Assembly: GCF_004834005.1 (NCBI RefSeq)
Contig: NZ_STFF01000013.1
Location: 62,001-126,000, forward strand
From: Niastella caeni
Lineage (GTDB): Bacteria; Bacteroidota; Bacteroidia; Chitinophagales; Chitinophagaceae
DNA length: 64,000 nt
Direction of reading: 5' to 3'
Shown here: positions 52,662-61,101 of the stretch, in pieces
How the letters are laid out: each line of letters starts with the position of its first letter
How positions within the stretch are numbered: position 1 is the stretch's first letter
Translations under genes and position numbers: made by a program
Notes under the pieces: model-generated
Told to the model about the DNA's origin: nothing
Databases searched by the model: none
Seen by the model: the letters and a program-made list of their open reading frames with translations, nothing else

Positions 52662-53657
52662 TCAGATAATGTTGAATATTATACCCGTCATTTCTTCGCT
52701 TAGTTTCCATAAGCGTTTGGCGTTTGCTTCATCTAAAGCGTAACGTTTTACGCCATTTGAATTGGAAGTGTCAGAAGCCAATTCGGCAACGTCTGCATCT
52801 TCGCAATAAACACCTCCAATATTGTTTAATAAAGGGCTCGTGGCGCACCAGACCGTTGTGGCCGCACCTTGGGGTATAGTTTTTAATGATGCGGCTACTT
52901 CCGGTAATAGTTTGCCATCAGCGTCACAGAAACCCATTTTTTGAAATAGTTCCAATGATGCTTCTCTGCCCAGTTCAGTTCCGGCAATAGAACCGGGGTG
53001 CAATGAGTAAGCCCTAACATCGAAACTCCTGGCAAGAGTGTCTAACTCAAGGGTAAATAAATTGCTGGCAGTTTTTGATTGCCCGTAAGCCTGCAGGGTT
53101 TCGTATTCCCTGTGGAGAAAATTAGGATCGTCAAAATTGAAAGCTGCAAATTGGTGCCCCTGAGAAGATACATTAATTACTCTTGCACCCTCGGCTTTTT
53201 TGAGCGCAGGCCAGAGCCTGGCAGTCAATTGAAATTGTGCTAAATAATTGGTGGCCAATTGTGATTCAATGCCACGGCTGTCCTTCCGCAGCGGCACCCA
53301 CATAATGCCTGCATTATTGACGAGTAAATGAAGCGGTCTGTTCGAAGCCAAAAACTTTTCCGCAAATGCGTTAATGGAATCTGGACTCATTAAATCCATT
53401 GTTTCCAATTCTACGTTCCTGACAGCGGACAAATTTCGCTTTGCTTTTTCGATATCTCTTGCAGGCACAATTACCGTTGCTCCTGCTGCTGCCAGGGTTT
53501 TGACAGTCTCCAAACCAATACCTGTGTTACCGCCTGTTACGATGGCGATTTTCCCTGTAAGGTCAATTCCTTTGATTACATCACTTGTAGTGGATGTGGC
53601 GTTAAATCCAGACTCTATCGAATGCTGCAACGCTCCTTCATAATTGTTTTGTTCCAT
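52662..53657 (-). CDS. Short-chain dehydrogenase/reductase
   Basis: The 331-residue NAD(P)-dependent oxidoreductase has TGGNTGIG (about 38-45), the structural NNAG in LLVNNAGIMW, and catalytic Ser and Tyr/Lys in INVSSQGHQ and YGQSKTASN. It is longer than the classical 250 residues and resembles retinol-dehydrogenase-like SDRs. The substrate is unknown. With the AraC gene and the SDR fragment it forms a small cluster that ends the accessory region. Confidence 0.9.
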   Translation of the reverse strand: MEQNNYEGALQHSIESGFNATSTTSDVIKGIDLTGKIAIVTGGNTGIGLETVKTLAAAGATVIVPARDIEKAKRNLSAVRNVELETMDLMSPDSINAFAEKFLASNRPLHLLVNNAGIMWVPLRKDSRGIESQLATNYLAQFQLTARLWPALKKAEGARVINVSSQGHQFAAFNFDDPNFLHREYETLQAYGQSKTASNLFTLELDTLARSFDVRAYSLHPGSIAGTELGREASLELFQKMGFCDADGKLLPEVAASLKTIPQGAATTVWCATSPLLNNIGGVYCEDADVAELASDTSNSNGVKRYALDEANAKRLWKLSEEMTGIIFNII

Positions 53658-53806
53658 CTTTTTATTATTTGTTTTCGATGGAACAAAAGTCGGGAGGAAG
53701 TTTCGTAGGCACTTTGTTTAAACGTCCGAATTTGCTTTGTTTAAAAGGTCGGATTCTTTAGGCTGTAATGACTCAAACAAAGAAGCAACGCGCCGTTTGC
53801 CGATTC

Positions 53807-53855
53807 CTCCACGAAATTGAAAACCCGCTCTGGTAGCTCCTGTAGCGGTTTTTTT
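53807..53855. other. Decayed right-hand boundary of the tmRNA-linked array
   Basis: CTCCACGAAATTG (53807-53819) and then AAAACCCGCTC match the tmRNA 3' end and its terminator. A 9-bp insertion (TGGTAGCTC) and small losses follow, then CTGTAGCGG and a T run. Upstream TTTGCCG recalls the end of the 66-bp repeat. It still forms a hairpin and lies just after the susD stop, so it may serve as that operon's terminator. Confidence 0.65.
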
Positions 53856-53861
53856 AATTGA

Positions 53862-55655
53862 TCACCACCCCGGATTTTGGATAATCGCTTTATCCCTGTC
53901 GAGCTCATACTGACTGATCGGCCACCAATAATAAGAAGGCTTGAACAAATGGGGTGTAGCGGTTTCCACTCTCTCGTAAAAAGCATCCCCATCTTTATTG
54001 ACGTTCATGCCATGTAAGGTGCCCATCACCTGTGGCGCTATTTTCCAGCGTCTGATGTCGAACCAGCGGTGTCCTTCATATGCCAACTCTATTCGTCTTT
54101 CCGCCCAAATCATGCTACGCATATCATTTCTATCAGCCGGCAGGGGAAGTGCATCCTGTCCAATGCCATATTGCGGTATGCCCGCCCGCTCACGAACCAT
54201 ATTGAGATAGCGTACAATATCGGGGTGGCCAGGTTGATACTCATTGAGCGCTTCCGCATAGTTCAGGTACATCTCACCCAAACGGAACAGGATAATGGGC
54301 CTGTCCTGTCTTTGTCCGTTTCCGCCGGAGCCTATGTTTGTTCCGGGCCCAACATTTTTTCTTATTAAATAGCCGGTTTTACTATAATCTGTTGGATGTC
54401 CATTCTTGCCATTGGGGCCTGAAAGGTAAAAGGTAATTGGCGCCGTGGACCTCATATTTCCGCCCTGCCACATACTGTTATTATAGGTTACCCCATGATA
54501 AAACCGGGGTTCCCTGTTCATATACATGTTATAAATAATTTGTCCGTTGACGTTAGTGTAGCCGGTTTCGGAATACAGAGCAGACGCGGCAGGCAATTTT
54601 CCATCTTTCATAAAATAGGCATCAACCATCTCCTGCGTAGGGCCGATCCCGCACCAGCCGCCTGCCTGCCTGGGGGTACAATGTACATCCCATTGCGTTA
54701 CATTATTCGATTTTCGGGCAAAGATCTGCTCATCGTTCCACGATTGAAAATAAATGCCATCCAGCGACTTAATTACATTTCCCGATGGGTCCTTGTACAA
54801 GGAATAGATCCCTAAATCGATCACCGCTTTGGCTGCGTCTGCCGCCCGCTTCCATTTTTCAGGATTGTTGACAGGTGATATGAACGGCGTGCCATCGGCC
54901 GTTTTAAATGTCGACAGGTCGGTGTTTCCATTATACAAGGGGCTGGCAGCATACAATAATAAGCGCGCTTTTACAGCCAGGGCCATTCCTTTTGTGGCCC
55001 TTCCATATTCTGCATCGCTTTGCTGACCATTTCTTTCCGGGTACAACGGAAGCGTTGCTGCGGCCTTGTCTAATTCGCCTGCAACATAGTCAACACAATC
55101 ATCATACGAACTCCGTGGTATTTGCATTGCACCGGCAACAGCGTCCGGAGGAATGGTTTCTTCCCCCATTAAAACAACCGGCCCGTATTGACGCATTAAA
55201 CAGAAATAATAATAAGCCCTTAAAAATCTGGCTTCGGCTTTATATTGATCGATCAGCGGCTGTCCGTTCAACTGGAGGATCTCCTCATTTTCATCGATGT
55301 GGTTTATAAAGTAAGAGGCAGACCGGATGGCCTGGTAATACGAACCCCATCGCTCGAAGGGAATATTGGAAGGATTCAGATTGCCGATATTCACGGGGTA
55401 ATTGGGCGACCCTGACCAGGTAAGATCGGCTTCATCACTTGTGCCAACCCAGGGAAAATCATGAATGGCCTCCCATTCATCAGGCACATAGCTGTATATA
55501 TTGGCCAGGAATTGTTCGGATGTCGCTTTTTTACGGAACACTTCTTCAATAGTGATCCTGTCATTGGGCACCTGGTCGAGGTATTTTTTACAGGCGATAA
55601 AAAAACATGTACAGCTTAAAAGAACCAGGCCTTTATATTTGAATAGTTGTACCAT
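53862..55655 (-). CDS. SusD/RagB-family lipoprotein
   Basis: The 597-residue product has a lipoprotein signal with Cys22 in CFFIACKKYLDQVP, the classic SusD opening. TPR-like helices include AEARFLRAYYYFCLMRQYGP. The C-terminal block has LFRLGEMYLNYAEALNEY and WAERRIELAYEGHRWFDIRR. It is longer than the first SusD here, which suggests a different glycan. It follows its susC partner by 31 bp. Confidence 0.93.
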   Translation of the reverse strand: MVQLFKYKGLVLLSCTCFFIACKKYLDQVPNDRITIEEVFRKKATSEQFLANIYSYVPDEWEAIHDFPWVGTSDEADLTWSGSPNYPVNIGNLNPSNIPFERWGSYYQAIRSASYFINHIDENEEILQLNGQPLIDQYKAEARFLRAYYYFCLMRQYGPVVLMGEETIPPDAVAGAMQIPRSSYDDCVDYVAGELDKAAATLPLYPERNGQQSDAEYGRATKGMALAVKARLLLYAASPLYNGNTDLSTFKTADGTPFISPVNNPEKWKRAADAAKAVIDLGIYSLYKDPSGNVIKSLDGIYFQSWNDEQIFARKSNNVTQWDVHCTPRQAGGWCGIGPTQEMVDAYFMKDGKLPAASALYSETGYTNVNGQIIYNMYMNREPRFYHGVTYNNSMWQGGNMRSTAPITFYLSGPNGKNGHPTDYSKTGYLIRKNVGPGTNIGSGGNGQRQDRPIILFRLGEMYLNYAEALNEYQPGHPDIVRYLNMVRERAGIPQYGIGQDALPLPADRNDMRSMIWAERRIELAYEGHRWFDIRRWKIAPQVMGTLHGMNVNKDGDAFYERVETATPHLFKPSYYWWPISQYELDRDKAIIQNPGW

Positions 55656-55686
55656 TATAGTTACTATTTATTGGGATATAAGCTTT

Positions 55687-58600
55687 TTAGAATGTGCACC
55701 TGAAACCAAAGTTGTAAGTCTTTAAAAGTGGATACTGTGATCCCCTTCCATCTCCCAACTCTACGTCCCAAAGCTTAAAGCCGCTGAACGTACATAAATT
55801 GTAGCCGATAAAATAGATGTTCAGATGAGAGGCGCCAATACGCTTCAGCCATTTTTTATTATGCAGATCATAATTTAATTCAGCGGTCTGCAATCGCAGA
55901 AAGGCGCCGTTCTTAACCCACCACGAACTGGGTTCAAAGTTCATATTATCATTGCCATAGGTAACACGGGGATACAACGGATGAGGGTTGGGGTTATCGG
56001 GCGCCCAACGATCGCTGATCTGGGCTAACAAATTACCACGCTCCCCACCATACGAAAAAGGCCGGAAACCGTCGCCACTCAGAGATATATCAACAGCGCT
56101 TATTCCTTTGAACCAGGCGCCTATTGACCAGTTTTTCCAACTAATGGTAGGTCCAAAACCATATACTATTTCCGGTATGCTGCCGTATCCGATCGGCCCC
56201 TGGTCATACGCATCGATCTTTCCGTCTTCGTTCAGGTCTGCATATTTGATATCGCCGGGTAAATTGGTACCTACCTGGGTTGGGCTCTTTGCCACTTCCT
56301 CTTTCGACTGGAACAATCCCAGTGCCGTATACCCGAATCGCTGGCCCAGTTTACGCCCAATGCGCTGTTGCCAGGGATAAGGCCACAGGGCATTGGCATA
56401 GTCAATTACTTTTGACCGGTTCCAGGTAAAATTGCTTTTGAACCCAACTGTAACATTCTTGCCCATCCGTTTATTCATTTCAAGAGTGGCATCTACTCCT
56501 TTATTGTTCACAGCGCCTAAATTGGCGTATGGCAAATTGGTAATACCTATAATGGTAGGTACATCTCCGCGCTGACGAAATATGCCTGTTCTTTTTTCCC
56601 TGAATAGGTCAACTGTCAAAGACACATCATTTTGCCAGGTTTTAATTTCAACACCCAGGTTGTACTTCGCGGCTTTTTCCCAGGTGACAGTGACTGCATA
56701 ATCACCGAAATTCAATCCGCCAATATCGTTGTTGACATTATTGCGCCCATAACTATAGCCGTTCTGCCCGTTGATCGTAGAGATATAAGCAAACCTGCGT
56801 CCGCCGATGTTGCTGTTGCCCACTTCCCCGTAAGAGAACCGGAGTTTAAAAAATGAAAGCGCGTTTTTAAGCGGCGAGAAGAATTTTTCTTCCGATGCTA
56901 CCCAGCCTGCTCCGAACGAAGGGAAAAATCCAAACTGATGATCTGGCGCGAATGTCTCCGAACCATTGTACCCAAAGTTTGCTTCGGCGAGGTATTTATT
57001 ATCGTAGGCATACGTCATTCTTCCGGCTAACCCTATATAACGGAAGGGAATGGAGTTGATAAAGTCCCCGGCAAACGCTTCCACTCTGTCTGACTGGTTG
57101 TACAGCAGCATGCCCGTTACTTCATGGTTTCCGAATATGCGGTTATAATTGACGACAGCTTCTGTATAGAACTGCCTGTTTCCCCCATTCGATCTGTTGT
57201 ACCCTAAGTAATTCGTACCAATGCGGGTTTTATCGAGCAGGAGGCGGCCAGTATTATCTCTACCGGTAGCCAGATAACCGTCAACCGATTTTGTTCTTTG
57301 TATATTATGCTGGTTATAATTATCGAAAGAGAACATGGCGGCGAGCGAAAGGCCGTTCAATAAAAAGTTTAAATTTTGGGTGACACGGATATTACTCCAC
57401 AGTTGGGTCCTGAACTCTGTTGCGTAGCCCGACTGCGTTAACAATGTATAGGGATTATAAATATCGCCTGTACGTAATTGAGAAAAGGCGCCATTCGAAT
57501 ATTTAACCGGGATCGATATGGGCGGTAACACATAGGCGGCATTGAATATGGAACCCGTTGCGTTACCGGGATAGTTACCATTACTGATCCAGCCCGATGC
57601 GCCAAAATCAACTTTCATCGTTTTCGTTACATGCAAAGTAAGATTAGCCGTGAAATTGTATCTTTTGAATTTCATGGATGAATTATAATCGGCCAGCTCA
57701 TCTGTTTTGAACATCCCTGTTTCATTATAGTAACCGACTGATAAATAATATTGTGCTTTTTCAGAACCGCCTGATGCATTCACCCTGGCCCGCTGGTTAT
57801 GGCCGAACCTGTTAAAGATCACATCGAACCAATTCACATTCGGATACAGGTCGGGGTCGGTCTGGTTGGCTGTTTTGGCTATCCGTTCCAGGGAATAACG
57901 CAATGTAGGGTCGTTGGGATTGCTGTTTTTATACGCTTCGTTCGATACCTCCAAATACGTTACCCCGTCGGCAAATTGAGGAAGCCGGGTAAATTCCGTA
58001 ATACCCTGGTCATATTGTATATTGATTGACCCTTTCCCGTTTTTTCCTTTTTTAGTCTGGATCAGGATTACGCCATTGGCGCCCCGTACGCCATACATGG
58101 CAGTGGCGGAAGCATCTTTCAGTATCGTAAAGCTGGCAATGTCTTCAGCATCTACGTTGTTGAACGATCTGTCTACACCATCGACCAATACCAGCGGGGC
58201 ACTGCTGGTAAATGTAGATATGCCTCTGATGTAGATCTCGGCATTGTCATAACCAGGTTCTCCACTTCGCTGAACCCCGATAATTCCCGCTACGCGGCCG
58301 GCAATGCTGTTTGTAAGATTGGCAACAGGTTGCTTTAGTTCTTCTGCTTTGATCGAACTTTGGGCGCCAATGGAAGTGATCTTTTTCTGTGTACCATAAC
58401 TTACTACAATAACTTCATTTAATTTACTGTCGGTTTTGGAAAGCCTGATCGAAAGATTGGTATTGGCGCCAACGACCACCCGCTCGGTCTTATAACCGAT
58501 ATAGGAGAATAAAAGTGCCGTACCGGCATCAGGCACATCAATTTGAAAAGCGCCATTTGCGTCGGTCATGATCCCGGTGGTTGCATTGCCTTCAATCGTA

Positions 58601-59064
58601 ATGGAAACGCCCTGCATAGCCTGGTTCGTAACACTGTCAGCAACAGTGCCTGTAACGTGTATTAAACTTATAGCAGGTGGGGGTGATAGTTCCCGGTCAC
58701 TGTTTTCCTTGGGTACTATGAGCACCGTTTTATTGACGATCCGGTATGTTACAAACTGGTCTTTGAAACAGGAATCCAGTATTTCGGGCAGGGCTTTGTT
58801 CCTTAAGTGAACCGTAACCGGCCTGAAATACTTTACTGCGGTGTTTTTATAAAGAAAATCTACCCCGGTTTGTCTTCTGAGCGATTCTACTATGGTGGTT
58901 AACGGTGCTTTTTTCACGTTTAACGACAGGTCGTTCTGGCAATTGCTTTCAACGGGTATAAACAAAACGTACAGTATTATACAACAGGGAAGCAGTTGGG
59001 TAAGTGTATAAGGTTTTATTTGCATATGGCCGTTAGTTTGGTTGAGCGAATACAATTCGGGCAT
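55687..59064 (-). CDS. SusC-family TonB-dependent transporter with STN domain
   Basis: The 1125-residue product starts with a signal segment (PYTLTQLLPCCIILYVLFIP). The N-terminus of the mature protein is an STN (secretin/TonB) domain (about 45-115: LSLNVKKAPLTTIVESLRRQ, TGVDFLYKN), which in such proteins contacts an anti-sigma FecR. A CarboxypepD_reg-like domain follows (about 130-215), then the plug with VVVSYGTQKK and ILKDASATAMYGVRGANGVI, then the barrel ending in FGFRCTF. The start codon overlaps the fecR stop (TAATG), which supports the upstream start and coupled translation. Confidence 0.94.
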   Translation of the reverse strand: MPELYSLNQTNGHMQIKPYTLTQLLPCCIILYVLFIPVESNCQNDLSLNVKKAPLTTIVESLRRQTGVDFLYKNTAVKYFRPVTVHLRNKALPEILDSCFKDQFVTYRIVNKTVLIVPKENSDRELSPPPAISLIHVTGTVADSVTNQAMQGVSITIEGNATTGIMTDANGAFQIDVPDAGTALLFSYIGYKTERVVVGANTNLSIRLSKTDSKLNEVIVVSYGTQKKITSIGAQSSIKAEELKQPVANLTNSIAGRVAGIIGVQRSGEPGYDNAEIYIRGISTFTSSAPLVLVDGVDRSFNNVDAEDIASFTILKDASATAMYGVRGANGVILIQTKKGKNGKGSINIQYDQGITEFTRLPQFADGVTYLEVSNEAYKNSNPNDPTLRYSLERIAKTANQTDPDLYPNVNWFDVIFNRFGHNQRARVNASGGSEKAQYYLSVGYYNETGMFKTDELADYNSSMKFKRYNFTANLTLHVTKTMKVDFGASGWISNGNYPGNATGSIFNAAYVLPPISIPVKYSNGAFSQLRTGDIYNPYTLLTQSGYATEFRTQLWSNIRVTQNLNFLLNGLSLAAMFSFDNYNQHNIQRTKSVDGYLATGRDNTGRLLLDKTRIGTNYLGYNRSNGGNRQFYTEAVVNYNRIFGNHEVTGMLLYNQSDRVEAFAGDFINSIPFRYIGLAGRMTYAYDNKYLAEANFGYNGSETFAPDHQFGFFPSFGAGWVASEEKFFSPLKNALSFFKLRFSYGEVGNSNIGGRRFAYISTINGQNGYSYGRNNVNNDIGGLNFGDYAVTVTWEKAAKYNLGVEIKTWQNDVSLTVDLFREKRTGIFRQRGDVPTIIGITNLPYANLGAVNNKGVDATLEMNKRMGKNVTVGFKSNFTWNRSKVIDYANALWPYPWQQRIGRKLGQRFGYTALGLFQSKEEVAKSPTQVGTNLPGDIKYADLNEDGKIDAYDQGPIGYGSIPEIVYGFGPTISWKNWSIGAWFKGISAVDISLSGDGFRPFSYGGERGNLLAQISDRWAPDNPNPHPLYPRVTYGNDNMNFEPSSWWVKNGAFLRLQTAELNYDLHNKKWLKRIGASHLNIYFIGYNLCTFSGFKLWDVELGDGRGSQYPLLKTYNFGFRCTF

Positions 59065-60212
59065 TAATTGGTTACTATAATTGTTCTGTTTGTGATTCTG
59101 AAATGTACTTTTCCGATCGACTGAAGATTTTGCAGGATCTCTGAAATAGGTTTATCCCTTGAGAAAGAACCGCCAAAGGTTTCATTTTGGTCAACATTTT
59201 CATAAATAACATCAACATTGTACCAACGGCTTATTACTTTCATAATGCTTTTGATGTCCATATCATCAAACAAAAAATAGCCATTCTTCCAGGAGATGGC
59301 CTGGTTAATATCTGGTGAATGGTCAATGGTGAATGGTGAATTAGCTTTTACCACAGCCTGTTCGCCGGGCTTTAATATTGACCATTGGCCAGTGACCAGT
59401 GACGACAACTTCACCGAGCCTTCTAACAGCGTTGTACGCATGCTTTCTTCATTTTCATAAGCGTTTACGTTAAAGTGCGTTCCCAGCACCTGTATTTCCT
59501 GGTTGCCGGAAATGACGGTAAAGGGATGTTGCTTATTGGGCGCCACTTCAAAATAGGCTTCACCGGATAGTTGTACACGGCGCTCAGTTGCTGAAAACCT
59601 TATGGGGTAGGTGAGTTTAGTAGCAGCATTTAACCAAATAGCTGTGCCGTCGGGTAACTTAACCTGGTATTGGCCGCCCCGGGGCGTTTCAATGCTGTTG
59701 AAGGCTGTTTTGCCTTCGGCTTCCTGCCGGTTAGAAATGGCGTAAACAAGCTGGCCCTGGTCATTTTTAGATACAGCTACACCATTTTGATTGTAGATGA
59801 TACCGGTCTTTTGCGCATCAAGGATTATTTTTTGCCCGTTGGCCAGCGTTAACACCGCTTGCTCTCTTCCTGGTACGATCGGTGCGGTTACTGTTTGGGG
59901 TAGTGATTGTTTTTTTAGCAGGTCGTTTAGCACAATGCTACATGTTATGAGCAATAGCAGGCTGGCCGCAATAGCCGTTAAACGAACTAATTTTCGTACA
60001 CGGGTTTGATGTGTTTTTACATGGTGTTTGAAGTTATTATATAATTGATCAATCAGGGCCTGGCTATTGCCGGTTGTTTTTATCCAATCCTTCAACCCTT
60101 GTGTGCCGTAATCAACCTGGTTATACCAGTTGTCCAGTTCCTGTTGTTCTTTTTCACCGGCCAGTCCTTTACAGTATTGATCAATAAGATAGATAAGTCT
60201 TTTCTTTTTCAT
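59064..60212 (-). CDS. FecR-type anti-sigma factor
   Basis: From MKKKRLIYLIDQYCKGLAGE the product has 382 residues; an in-frame TTG 6 bp upstream is less likely as start. An N-terminal cytoplasmic part (about 1-80) binds the sigma factor. One membrane segment follows (ASLLLLITCSIVL). The periplasmic FecR domain contains IETPRGGQYQVKLPDGTAIW and GEAYFEVAPNKQHPF. A C-terminal STN-like DUF4974 region ends the protein (ISWKNGYFLFDDMDIKSIMK). It should hold the adjacent ECF sigma factor inactive until SusC binds its glycan. Confidence 0.93.
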   Translation of the reverse strand: MKKKRLIYLIDQYCKGLAGEKEQQELDNWYNQVDYGTQGLKDWIKTTGNSQALIDQLYNNFKHHVKTHQTRVRKLVRLTAIAASLLLLITCSIVLNDLLKKQSLPQTVTAPIVPGREQAVLTLANGQKIILDAQKTGIIYNQNGVAVSKNDQGQLVYAISNRQEAEGKTAFNSIETPRGGQYQVKLPDGTAIWLNAATKLTYPIRFSATERRVQLSGEAYFEVAPNKQHPFTVISGNQEIQVLGTHFNVNAYENEESMRTTLLEGSVKLSSLVTGQWSILKPGEQAVVKANSPFTIDHSPDINQAISWKNGYFLFDDMDIKSIMKVISRWYNVDVIYENVDQNETFGGSFSRDKPISEILQNLQSIGKVHFRITNRTIIVTN

Positions 60213-60345
60213 ATGCAATCGTTACTATATTGAACGATTACCAAAGTGCTAACCGTTATCGAAAACCTAAATTTTTTTAAAATAAAAAAGGATTTGTTAT
60301 TATTATAAGTCAAAGCAATATATCATCATTCAATAAACCTGCATT

Positions 60346-60927
60346 GTGGCAATAAGCGATTTAGAACTGCTTATACTTTGGCAACAGGGTAATGACAGCG
60401 CATTTGAGGCCATCTATAAAAAATATGCCCTGTTGTTGCTTTCCCAGGCCATGCGCAAAACAAATGACCGTGTAATTGCGGAAGAGATGGTTCATAACAC
60501 ATTTATTACGCTATACAAACAAAGGAAGGATGCCGCGAGATTGCATTCGGTAGGGGCTTACCTTTGTACGATCCTGAAAAACAAGATCCTCGATTATTAT
60601 AAACACGCATCAGTTGTAAAAAAATATGAAGATTTTTTAGCAACCCGTTCGGCCAAAGAAGATCCTTCTATTGAAACGTTACTGGAAGTTAAAGAATTGG
60701 AAAAATTGTTGATGGATCATATTGAAAAGCTGCCGCCACAATGTAAAAAGATATTCAAATTGAGCAGGCTGGAATATCTGAGCAATAAAGAAATTGCCGC
60801 CAGGTTACAGATCTCCGAAAATACCGTAGAACAACAAATGCGTAAAGCTTTAAAAATACTCCGTTCAACGCTGCTCAAATATGACAAGGAATTTTTTATG
60901 CTGGCAGTTTTTCATCTGCTACAATGA
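60346..60927 (+). CDS. ECF sigma factor of the Bacteroidota glycan-uptake type
   Basis: The 193-residue product begins at a GTG; no ATG is in frame nearby. Region 2 has FEAIYKKYALLLLSQAMRKT and AEEMVHNTFITLYKQ. Region 4 has LPPQCKKIFKLSRLEYLSNK and EIAARLQISENTVEQQMRKA. Such sigma factors switch on their own susCD operon when released by FecR. It is transcribed divergently from fecR, rather than as the first gene of the same operon as is usual. Confidence 0.93.
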   Translation: MAISDLELLILWQQGNDSAFEAIYKKYALLLLSQAMRKTNDRVIAEEMVHNTFITLYKQRKDAARLHSVGAYLCTILKNKILDYYKHASVVKKYEDFLATRSAKEDPSIETLLEVKELEKLLMDHIEKLPPQCKKIFKLSRLEYLSNKEIAARLQISENTVEQQMRKALKILRSTLLKYDKEFFMLAVFHLLQ

Positions 60928-61101
60928 AGCCCATTTTTGCTAAACACGTATTTTCGTCATTGCATCAAAGAACTTTTGAGCTTTCATTTACCCCTATAAA
61001 AATTATTGGCAACCATTGCCCATAAAAGGAGTGGCTCCTATACTGCAAACGGATATACGTTAGAGCAAAGTCCGAATTGGTAACAATCATAAATAAATCG
61101 T

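Noticed and set aside
31383..53860. Search for an integrase, transposase or relaxase in the array
   Set aside because: No protein in this interval shows the R-H-R-Y pattern, a DDE pattern or a relaxase motif, so no mobile-element enzyme is annotated.
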